Part shown: positions 54,888 through 62,139 of the stretch, in pieces | Numbering within the stretch: position 1 is the stretch's first letter | Layout of the letters: every line of letters starts with the position of its first letter | Origin: Pseudomonas sp. ERMR1:02 | Lineage (GTDB): Bacteria; Pseudomonadota; Gammaproteobacteria; Pseudomonadales; Pseudomonadaceae | Direction of reading: 5' to 3' | Assembly: GCF_002277815.1 (NCBI RefSeq) | Contig: NZ_NKJI01000023.1 | Coordinates: 35,040 to 99,039 of the forward strand | Length of the DNA stretch: 64,000 bases | Translations under genes and position numbers: made by a program | Notes under the pieces: model-generated | The model's input: the letters and a program-made list of their open reading frames with translations, nothing else | Told to the model about the DNA's origin: nothing | Databases searched by the model: none

Positions 54888-55118
54888 ATGTCTACTAAAT
54901 ATCGATTTCGAGATACGTATCGCATTCCGTTGCGAGAGAAGGATCATCCGCCACCCCACGTCCACCTGACCGGTGGCGGACTGGATGTCATGCTCAGCCT
55001 GGAGCCCGTCGACGTGATGATGGGCAAGGCACCGCCACTGATTATCAAGGAAGCGCTGGAATGGGTGAGGGCCCATCAAGCGCAATTGCTGGAGGATTGG
55101 AAACGATGTTACCCATGA
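54888..55118 (+). CDS. DUF4160 family protein (putative toxin partner)
   Basis: 76-residue protein with the DUF4160 core HPPPHVHLTGGG (residues about 21-32) and a C-terminal helical part (IIKEALEWVRAHQAQLLEDW). DUF4160 genes are usually paired with DUF2442 genes and the pair is suspected to be a toxin-antitoxin module. Overlaps the next gene by 13 bases. Biochemical activity unknown. Confidence 0.8.
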   Translation: MSTKYRFRDTYRIPLREKDHPPPHVHLTGGGLDVMLSLEPVDVMMGKAPPLIIKEALEWVRAHQAQLLEDWKRCYP

Positions 55119-55600
55119 AACGACCACGGCTATTAGAGGTGCGGGCATTGTCGGATTATCGACTGGCGCTGACCTTTATCGACGGACAGCAACTTACCCT
55201 TGATCTGAGCCGCGACCTGCTGGCCTTTCCAGGATTACGGCCATTGCAGGGGCGCGCCTTCGAAGTTGCGGTGGTGGGCGATGACGGCTGGTGTGTGGAA
55301 TGGCCTGAACAGGATATCCAGATTGGTGCCGACACCTTGTATCTGGATGCATTGGCGCAAAACGCATCCGACGAAAATACCCGCATCTTCATCGACTGGC
55401 GCGCTCGCACCGGATTACCGCTCAATCAGGCAGCTGAAGCACTGGGCGTCAGTGCCCGTAGCATCAGCCGCTACAGCAGCGGCCGCGAAGCTGTGCCGCG
55501 TTCTTTGGCCCTCGCCTGTCTTGGCTGGGATTTCCTGCAACAGCAATCGTCGAGGGCCGCCGAAGAGAATGGTCGGTACACCGTCACTCGTAAACGCTAA
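55106..55600 (+). CDS. DUF2442 protein with C-terminal HTH (putative antitoxin/regulator)
   Basis: 164 residues: an N-terminal DUF2442 domain (about 8-80: VRALSDYRLALTFIDGQQLT and onward) and a C-terminal helix-turn-helix (about 107-135: LPLNQAAEALGVSARSISRY). The HTH suggests it binds DNA, plausibly the inverted repeat upstream of its operon. ATG 55106 overlaps the DUF4160 gene by 13 bases, so the pair is coupled. Converges with the DUF748 gene, overlapping by 4 bases. Confidence 0.82.
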   Translation: MLPMKRPRLLEVRALSDYRLALTFIDGQQLTLDLSRDLLAFPGLRPLQGRAFEVAVVGDDGWCVEWPEQDIQIGADTLYLDALAQNASDENTRIFIDWRARTGLPLNQAAEALGVSARSISRYSSGREAVPRSLALACLGWDFLQQQSSRAAEENGRYTVTRKR

Positions 55601-56673
55601 CCGGCATCCGGCTTCGGCCGTTCATAGCGGGCAGTAAATGCCTGAATGAAGCCATTGCGTAAAATCTGCAAAAACGCCTCGAACGCGTTGATATTTTTCT
55701 GGTGTACGTTACCGCTCAACTCTATTCGGGTGGCGAACTGGTTCTTGCCCTGGTTTTTCAGCACGGTTTCGGAGCCGCCGACGATGGCCTCCCAAATGGA
55801 GCGGAAAATACCCTTGTCCTTGTTTTCCACGTCCTGGTGCCAATTGAAAACTTCGACATCTTTGAGTAGCGGTTTGATATAGCCGGTCAGTTTGGCCTTT
55901 TTGGCTTGCGCTTCTATCACCACGTCGCCATGACCGGCGTTGAAATCAAACTTGCCGTACGCCGAAGCGAAGTCGTTCATGCGTTTGAGCTCGATGTCCT
56001 TCGCCCTCAGACGGAATTCGAAGTCCTCGAAATTACTCAGCGGGTCAAAAGTAGCGGTGGTTTCCAGAGGTGCGTGCCCCAGCAACAGGGCTTTACCTTC
56101 AAAGCGGGCGTCGCGTTTGCCTTCGGTGTCGACCACGTTGGTCAGGTTGTAAATGCTGGCGTTGACCTTCGTGGCGTTCATGTTCACAGGTGGTTTGGAG
56201 TTGAAGTTTCGAAAGCTGATCTTGCCGTCATCGATCCGCACTTCATTCAATGTGATTGGCAGCAGTTTTCCAAGTTGGGCACGCCAGTCGGTGCCCTTAC
56301 CGGTCTGGGAGTTCTTTTTGTTGGCGCCGCCGTCGACAAAATTGACCTCGGGATTGACGAACCTCACCTGCGCCACCACCGCATGGTCGTACCAAAGCGA
56401 ATGCCAGCTGACTGCAAGGTCGATCAGCGGTGCGTCGATGAACGGCACCGGTACCTTGCCGTCAACCTTGACGATTTTCAGACCGTTGATTTTGTAGGCG
56501 CCACGCCATAGTGCAAGGTCGACATCAGTGACCTGTCCGCGGTATTCGCCCATGTCCGCCAGCTTGTCATTGAGGTAGTCGCGGACAAGGTAGGGCAGGG
56601 CGACGCGAAGGGTGATCAGCAGCACAACGAGGGCGGCAAGGGTCCACAGCAGCCAGCTGTATTGACGTTTCAT
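55597..56673 (-). CDS. DUF748/AsmA-like envelope protein
   Basis: 358 residues from ATG 56673: one N-terminal membrane anchor (LLWTLAALVVLLITLRVALP) then a beta-rich periplasmic part (VTDVDLALWRGAYKINGLKI; FIDAPLIDLAVSWHSLW) matching DUF748/AsmA-like proteins, which are linked to outer-membrane lipid homeostasis. A start 30 bases upstream is possible. Single gene; function inferred only from fold. Confidence 0.83.
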   Translation of the reverse strand: MKRQYSWLLWTLAALVVLLITLRVALPYLVRDYLNDKLADMGEYRGQVTDVDLALWRGAYKINGLKIVKVDGKVPVPFIDAPLIDLAVSWHSLWYDHAVVAQVRFVNPEVNFVDGGANKKNSQTGKGTDWRAQLGKLLPITLNEVRIDDGKISFRNFNSKPPVNMNATKVNASIYNLTNVVDTEGKRDARFEGKALLLGHAPLETTATFDPLSNFEDFEFRLRAKDIELKRMNDFASAYGKFDFNAGHGDVVIEAQAKKAKLTGYIKPLLKDVEVFNWHQDVENKDKGIFRSIWEAIVGGSETVLKNQGKNQFATRIELSGNVHQKNINAFEAFLQILRNGFIQAFTARYERPKPDAG

Positions 56674-56800
56674 GATGGCAAATCTCTGGCGATCTAAAGC
56701 CATTGACTGCGCTGATGACCGGACGTTCGACCTGACTGGACGACCACGGGCAACAGGCATACCTTTGTCCGCTTATTAATGCTGTATCAAGGACCCAGCC

Positions 56801-57775
56801 ATGAGTCGTATTTTCGCTGACAACGCCCACTCCATCGGCAATACGCCGCTGGTGCAGATCAACCGTATCGCGCCGCGCGGTGTAACCATCCTGGCCAAGA
56901 TCGAAGGGCGCAACCCGGGTTATTCGGTCAAATGCCGGATCGGCGCGAACATGATCTGGGACGCCGAAAGCACCGGCAAACTCAAGCCTGGCATGACCAT
57001 TGTCGAGCCGACCTCCGGTAATACGGGCATCGGCCTGGCCTTCGTGGCGGCCGCGCGCGGTTACAAATTGATGCTGACCATGCCTTCGTCCATGAGCATC
57101 GAACGACGCAAGGTGCTCAAGGCGCTGGGGGCGGAACTGGTGCTGACCGAGCCGGCGAAGGGCATGAAGGGTGCGATCGAGAAGGCGGGTGAAATCGTTG
57201 CCAGCGATCCGTCCAGATATTTCATGCCGGCGCAGTTCGATAACCCGGCCAATCCAGCCATTCACGAAAAAACCACAGGCCCGGAAATCTGGAACGACAC
57301 CGACGGTGCCGTTGATGTCCTGGTTTCAGGTGTCGGAACCGGTGGCACCATCACCGGCGTTTCGCGGTATATCAAGAATACCCAGGGCAAGCCGATTATC
57401 TCGGTGGCTGTGGAGCCAGCCGTATCGCCAGTGATCACCCAGGCGCTGGCCGGTGAAGAGATCAAGCCCAGCCCGCACAAGATTCAGGGTATCGGTGCCG
57501 GTTTTGTGCCGAAGAACCTGGACCTGTCGATCGTCGATCGGGTGGAATTGGTCAGCGACGAGGAGTCCAAGGCCATGGCCCTGCGGTTGATGCAGGAAGA
57601 AGGGATTTTGTGCGGTATCTCGTGCGGGGCGGCAATGGCGGTGGCGGTTCGGTTGGCCGAGACCCCGGAAATGCAGGGCAAGACCATCGTGGTGATTCTG
57701 CCGGATTCCGGGGAACGTTATCTGTCGAGCATGTTGTTCAGCGATTTGTTTACCGAGCAGGAGAACCAGCAGTAA
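56801..57775 (+). CDS. cysK: cysteine synthase A
   Basis: PLP enzyme that makes cysteine from O-acetylserine and sulfide. 324 residues; PLP lysine Lys44 (YSVKCRIGANM), phosphate-binding and substrate loop TSGNTG at 71-76, and GTGGTITG cofactor loop. ATG 56801. Monocistronic, followed by a REP element. Confidence 0.95.
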   Translation: MSRIFADNAHSIGNTPLVQINRIAPRGVTILAKIEGRNPGYSVKCRIGANMIWDAESTGKLKPGMTIVEPTSGNTGIGLAFVAAARGYKLMLTMPSSMSIERRKVLKALGAELVLTEPAKGMKGAIEKAGEIVASDPSRYFMPAQFDNPANPAIHEKTTGPEIWNDTDGAVDVLVSGVGTGGTITGVSRYIKNTQGKPIISVAVEPAVSPVITQALAGEEIKPSPHKIQGIGAGFVPKNLDLSIVDRVELVSDEESKAMALRLMQEEGILCGISCGAAMAVAVRLAETPEMQGKTIVVILPDSGERYLSSMLFSDLFTEQENQQ

Positions 57776-57822
57776 CGTGTGGGATGGTTCGCGCCAGTGC
57801 AGGCGTTAACGCGGGCGTTGGT

Positions 57823-57847
57823 CTGTAGGAGCAAGGCTTGCCCGCGA
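57823..57847 (+). repeat. single REP element
   Basis: CTGTAGGAGCAAGGCTTGCC and onward, one substitution (A for G) from the common type. No facing copy is visible within 200 bases. Confidence 0.7.
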
Positions 57848-58051
57848 CTGACCGCGCAGCGGTCACAAAAAAAGCGTGACTCAGATCAGCGGACGTTCAG
57901 CCGTTCTGTGTTAAGAAAGTTTTATTGCGCAAACCTTAATACAGAATGTTGGAACACGCGGGTTTTTCCCGAGGTTGGTAGTGTTTATCATGCTGGATGT
58001 CACGTCGTGTAAATGGCGTTGCGCAAAGTGTCTAATACCAAGGAGTTGTTG

Positions 58052-58990
58052 ATGACCTTTTCCTTTGCCGCGAAAGCGTCGGTGTTGCTGCTGTTTCTCG
58101 GCAGTACGCTCTATGTGCATTTACGCGGCAAGGCGCGATTGCCGGTCCTGCGTCAATTCGTCAATCATTCCGCGCTGTTCGCACCCTATAACGCGTTGAT
58201 GTATATGTTTTCCGGCGTGCCTTCCAAACCCTATCTGGACCGCAGCAAGTTCCCTGAACTGGACGTGCTCAAAGACAATTGGGAAGTTATTCGCGACGAA
58301 GCGATGCACCTGTTTGACGAGGGCTATATTCGCGCCGCCGAAAAGAACAACGACGCCGGTTTCGGCTCGTTCTTCAAGAAAGGCTGGAAGCGTTTCTACC
58401 TCAAGTGGTACGACAAACCGTTACCTTCAGCCGAACTGCTGTGCCCGAAAACAGTGGCACTGGTCAGTAGCATTCCCAACGTCAAAGGTGCCATGTTCGC
58501 TCTGCTGCCGGGCGGTAGTCACCTTAATCCGCACCGTGACCCGTTCGCCGGTTCCCTGCGTTATCACCTGGGCCTGTCGACACCCAACTCTGACGACTGC
58601 CGCATCTTCGTCGACGGTCAGGTCTACGCCTGGCGTGACGGGGAGGATGTGATGTTCGATGAGACTTACGTGCATTGGGTCAAGAACGAAACCGACAAGA
58701 CCCGGGTCATTCTGTTCTGCGACATCGAGCGGCCGCTGAGCAATCGCCTTATGACTCGCATCAATCGCTGGATCAGTGGCCTGTTGGGCCGCGCAACAGC
58801 GCCGCAGAACCTCGATGATGAACGTGTGGGCGGGATCAATCAGGCCTATGCGTGGAGCAAAAACTCCACTGATAAGGTCAGCGGCGTAGTCAAGCAGTGG
58901 AAGCGTCGCAACCCTAAAGCCTATCGTGTGTTGCGGCCGGTACTTGCTGTGGTGGTGTTGACGCTGTTGGGGTACTGGCTGTTTGGCTGA
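58052..58990 (+). CDS. lpxO: lipid A hydroxylase LpxO (aspartyl/asparaginyl beta-hydroxylase family)
   Basis: Fe(II)/2-oxoglutarate dioxygenase that 2-hydroxylates a lipid A acyl chain, on the inner face of the inner membrane. 312 residues from ATG 58052 (AAGGAG upstream); an ATG at 58013 would lengthen the start. N-terminal membrane anchor, a central hydroxylase with HRD at 161-163 and second ligand His208 (ETYVHWVKNE), and a C-terminal membrane span (LAVVVLTLLGYWLFG). Confidence 0.87.
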   Translation: MTFSFAAKASVLLLFLGSTLYVHLRGKARLPVLRQFVNHSALFAPYNALMYMFSGVPSKPYLDRSKFPELDVLKDNWEVIRDEAMHLFDEGYIRAAEKNNDAGFGSFFKKGWKRFYLKWYDKPLPSAELLCPKTVALVSSIPNVKGAMFALLPGGSHLNPHRDPFAGSLRYHLGLSTPNSDDCRIFVDGQVYAWRDGEDVMFDETYVHWVKNETDKTRVILFCDIERPLSNRLMTRINRWISGLLGRATAPQNLDDERVGGINQAYAWSKNSTDKVSGVVKQWKRRNPKAYRVLRPVLAVVVLTLLGYWLFG

Positions 58991-59063
58991 GGATTGTTGA
59001 AAGAAAAAAACCGCTATTTGGAAGCGCAGTGACGCGGCATTGTAGTTTACGGCGATCGGACCA

Positions 59064-59137
59064 CCGCTTTCGCTGGCAAGCCAGCTCCCACAGGTCGTGC
59101 GCATAAGCCCTGTAGGAGCTGGCTTGCCAGCGAAGGC
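59064..59137. repeat. REPIN (third REP type)
   Basis: Copies 59066-59094 and 59108-59137 are near reverse complements with core GAGCTGGCTTGCCAGCGAA. Same type as the pair at 61977. Between converging lpxO and EamA genes. Confidence 0.85.
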
Positions 59138-59158
59138 GTCATCACCAGCACTACATAA

Positions 59159-60067
59159 TTACCGGACAACCGCCTCAACCTTCTTCACCGCCGCCGGCTT
59201 CAACACCAACCACAACGCCGCTGCAATCAACACCCCACCATAAATATGCGCCATCGACAGCGGCTCATCGAGAAACAGCGCCCCCCACAACACTCCGAAC
59301 GGCGGGATCATGAAGGTCACGGTCATCGATTTCACAGGGCCGATCGAGCTCAGCAAGCGGAAGTAAATGATGTACGCAAACGCGGTGCAGCCCAGGCCCA
59401 ACCCCAGCAAAGACAGCCAGACATTCCATCCGCCCCAACTCGCCGGTGGCTGGCTGATCACGCTGTAGCCGAATAACGGCAATACGAACAGTGTCGCCCC
59501 GAGCATGCTGCCCAGCGCAGACAGGCGACTGTCGAGGCCACCGGCCTGATCGAGCCAGCGGCGGGCGAGAAACCCGGCGAAGCCGTAGCAGGTGGTAGCG
59601 AGCAGGCAGGCGACGGCGCCCATCAACAGTTTCATGTCGAACGCCATGGGGCCGGCACGGGTCAGGACACCGACGCCAAACAGGCCGAGAAATACCCCGC
59701 CCAGCTTGGCGGGGGTGAGCCGTTCACTGAAGAACAGGCCACCGATCAACACGCCCATCAACGGCGTGGTCGCATTGAAAATCGCCGAATAACCGGCCGG
59801 CAGCACCAGTGCCGCGACGCTGTAAAGCGTTGCCGGCAGGCCCGAGTTGAGCACCCCGAGCAGCAGCACGGTCTTGAGCTTGCCCTTGAAGTCCCAACGG
59901 ATACGCATCAGGCCGAGTATCACCAACAGGCCGACAGCGGCAATCGAGACGCGGAAAAAAGCCGTGGGAACTGTGCCAATCACCGGGGCGATGATGCGCA
60001 TGAACAGGAAGCTCGCGCCCCAGATAGCCGCCAGTGTCAGCATACGAATAATATCGACAGGGCTCAC
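59159..60067 (-). CDS. EamA/DMT-superfamily transporter
   Basis: 302-residue protein with ten membrane spans in two EamA repeats (LAAIWGASFLFMRIIAPVIG; GVLWGALFLDEP). GTG 60067 follows GGAGGAG and is the better start. Divergent from aceK. Not closely similar to the EamA protein at 27010 beyond the fold. Substrate unknown. Confidence 0.88.
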   Translation of the reverse strand: MSPVDIIRMLTLAAIWGASFLFMRIIAPVIGTVPTAFFRVSIAAVGLLVILGLMRIRWDFKGKLKTVLLLGVLNSGLPATLYSVAALVLPAGYSAIFNATTPLMGVLIGGLFFSERLTPAKLGGVFLGLFGVGVLTRAGPMAFDMKLLMGAVACLLATTCYGFAGFLARRWLDQAGGLDSRLSALGSMLGATLFVLPLFGYSVISQPPASWGGWNVWLSLLGLGLGCTAFAYIIYFRLLSSIGPVKSMTVTFMIPPFGVLWGALFLDEPLSMAHIYGGVLIAAALWLVLKPAAVKKVEAVVR

Positions 60068-60245
60068 GGTGTACTCCTCCTTGTTGGGGACGAGAGTGTT
60101 GCCGAGCGTCTTGAGTCTGGCAACCGCAAAACGGGCATTAAACTCTCCAGAGCGTCGATGACGCGGCGGCTGGAAAATTACGCTTCTCCTGCACCCGTTT
60201 CACTGGCTAAGCTCAGGGCTCACGAATTCCCGCAGAGGTCTCAAC

Positions 60246-61964
60246 ATGCCGCAACACTGGCCAGCCGCCGATATCGCCCGACTGATCCTCGATGGCTTTG
60301 ATGATTACCGAGAGCATTTCCGGCAGATCACCGACGGTGCCCGGGCGCGATTCGAGCAGGCCCGGTGGCAGGAGACGCAAGTCGCCTCGGCGGCGCGGAT
60401 TAACCTCTATGAAGAGAAAGTCAGCGAAACGGTCGACCGGCTGCGCATCGCTTTCGACACCGACACGCTGGATGTCAGCTGCTGGCCGCTGGTCAAAAGC
60501 GCCTATATCAGCCTGATCGACCTGCGTTTCGACGATGAGCTGTCCGAGACCTGGTACAACTCGATTTTCTGCGGGCTGTTCAGCCATGACCTGATCAGCG
60601 ACGGCTGCATGTTTATCCATACCACCCGACCAAGCTTGCGTCGGGCCCGGGCTGCGCAAACCCGCACCTACAAACCCCAGGGCCAGTTGTCGGCCATGCT
60701 GGCGAGCATCTTCGCCGACTACCGCTTCAGCGAGGAATACGCCAATCTGCCCGGCGATCTGCGCCGCCTCGAAGCGCAACTGCGCGAGAATCTGCCGGAC
60801 TGGGTATGCAAGGATCCGCAATTGAGCGTCGAACTGTTTTCCTCGGTGCTCTACCGCAACAAGGGCGCCTACCTGGTGGGGCGCATCTACACCGCCGATG
60901 AACAATGGCCGCTGGCGATTCCGCTGCTGCACCTTGAAGGTCGCGGCATCCAGATCGATGCACTGATTACTGACGAAGCCGACGTGTCGATCATTTTCTC
61001 TTTCACCCGTTCGTATTTCATGGTGGATGTGCCGGTACCGGCGGAGTTTATCGGCTTCCTCAAACGCATCCTGCCGGGCAAGCACATCGCCGAGCTGTAC
61101 ACCTCGATCGGCTTCTACAAGCACGGCAAATCGGAGTTTTACCGTGCGCTGATCAATCACCTGGCCAATACCGACGATCAATTCATCATGGCCCCGGGCG
61201 TACGCGGGATGGTGATGAGCGTGTTCACCCTGCCGGGGTTCAACACCGTTTTCAAAATCATCAAGGACCGTTTCTCTCCATCGAAAAACGTCGACCGCGC
61301 CACGGTGATCGAGAAGTACAGACTGGTGAAAAGTGTCGATCGGGTCGGGCGCATGGCCGATACCCAGGAATTCGCCGACTTCCGTTTCCCGCTGAGTAAG
61401 TTCGACCCGACGTGCCTGGAAGAGCTGCTGGAAGTCGCGCCGTCCACGGTATCTGTGGAAGGCGACACAGTGCTGATTCGCCACTGCTGGACCGAGCGGC
61501 GGATGACGCCGTTGAACCTGTACCTGGAAAACGCCAACGAGGCGCAGGTCCGCGAGGCACTGGAAGATTACGGTCTGGCGATCAAGCAACTGGCGGCGGC
61601 GAACATCTTTCCCGGCGACATGCTGCTGAAAAACTTTGGCGTTACCCGTCACGGCCGCGTGGTGTTCTACGACTACGACGAGATCTGCTTTCTCACCGAA
61701 GCCAACTTCCGCCACATTCCGCAACCGCGTACGCCCGAGGATGAAATGGCCTCGGAACCGTGGTACTCGATCGGGCCGCTGGATGTATTCCCGGAAGAAT
61801 TTCCGCCGTTCCTGTTTGCCGATTCCGGGCAGCGCAAGTTGTTCGACCAGCTGCACGGCGAGTTGTACAACGCCGATTACTGGAAAAGCCTGCAAGAGGC
61901 GATTCGGGCGGGGAAGGTGATTGATGTTTTCCCTTACCGCCGCAAAGGCCTCGATACCGAGTAA
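60246..61964 (+). CDS. aceK: isocitrate dehydrogenase kinase/phosphatase
   Basis: Bifunctional enzyme that phosphorylates and reactivates isocitrate dehydrogenase, steering carbon to the glyoxylate shunt. 572 residues, the family length, with the regulatory N-terminal half and the kinase-like C-terminal part (DMLLKNFGVTRHGRVVFYDY, EICFLTEANFRHIPQPRTPE). ATG 60246. Unlike in E. coli it is not next to aceA or aceB, as usual in Pseudomonas. Confidence 0.95.
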   Translation: MPQHWPAADIARLILDGFDDYREHFRQITDGARARFEQARWQETQVASAARINLYEEKVSETVDRLRIAFDTDTLDVSCWPLVKSAYISLIDLRFDDELSETWYNSIFCGLFSHDLISDGCMFIHTTRPSLRRARAAQTRTYKPQGQLSAMLASIFADYRFSEEYANLPGDLRRLEAQLRENLPDWVCKDPQLSVELFSSVLYRNKGAYLVGRIYTADEQWPLAIPLLHLEGRGIQIDALITDEADVSIIFSFTRSYFMVDVPVPAEFIGFLKRILPGKHIAELYTSIGFYKHGKSEFYRALINHLANTDDQFIMAPGVRGMVMSVFTLPGFNTVFKIIKDRFSPSKNVDRATVIEKYRLVKSVDRVGRMADTQEFADFRFPLSKFDPTCLEELLEVAPSTVSVEGDTVLIRHCWTERRMTPLNLYLENANEAQVREALEDYGLAIKQLAAANIFPGDMLLKNFGVTRHGRVVFYDYDEICFLTEANFRHIPQPRTPEDEMASEPWYSIGPLDVFPEEFPPFLFADSGQRKLFDQLHGELYNADYWKSLQEAIRAGKVIDVFPYRRKGLDTE

Positions 61965-61976
61965 CGCCGCAATACC

Positions 61977-62070
61977 CTATAGAAGCTGGCTTGCCAGCGA
62001 AGGCGGCCTGATAGACACCCACAATGTGACTGTTACACCGCCTTCGCCAGCAAGCCGGCTCCTACAGGGG
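61977..62070. repeat. REPIN (third REP type)
   Basis: Copies 61977-62005 (AGAAGCTGGCTTGCCAGCGA core) and 62038-62070 face each other; same type as at 59064. Between aceK and hrpA. Confidence 0.8.
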
Positions 62071-62139
62071 ATCTCGTTCGTCCTTCAAATCTGCGACAAT
62101 CGCCCCCCTGCGCCACTAGACGACTGAATTGCGTACCCG

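Noticed and set aside
57850..57870. Hairpin followed by an A run after cysK
   Set aside because: The A run is on the wrong strand for a rightward terminator, and no leftward gene ends there.
60213..61895. 560-codon open frame on the minus strand opposite aceK
   Set aside because: It mirrors aceK exactly, has no family motifs, and is the expected antisense shadow of GC-rich coding sequence.
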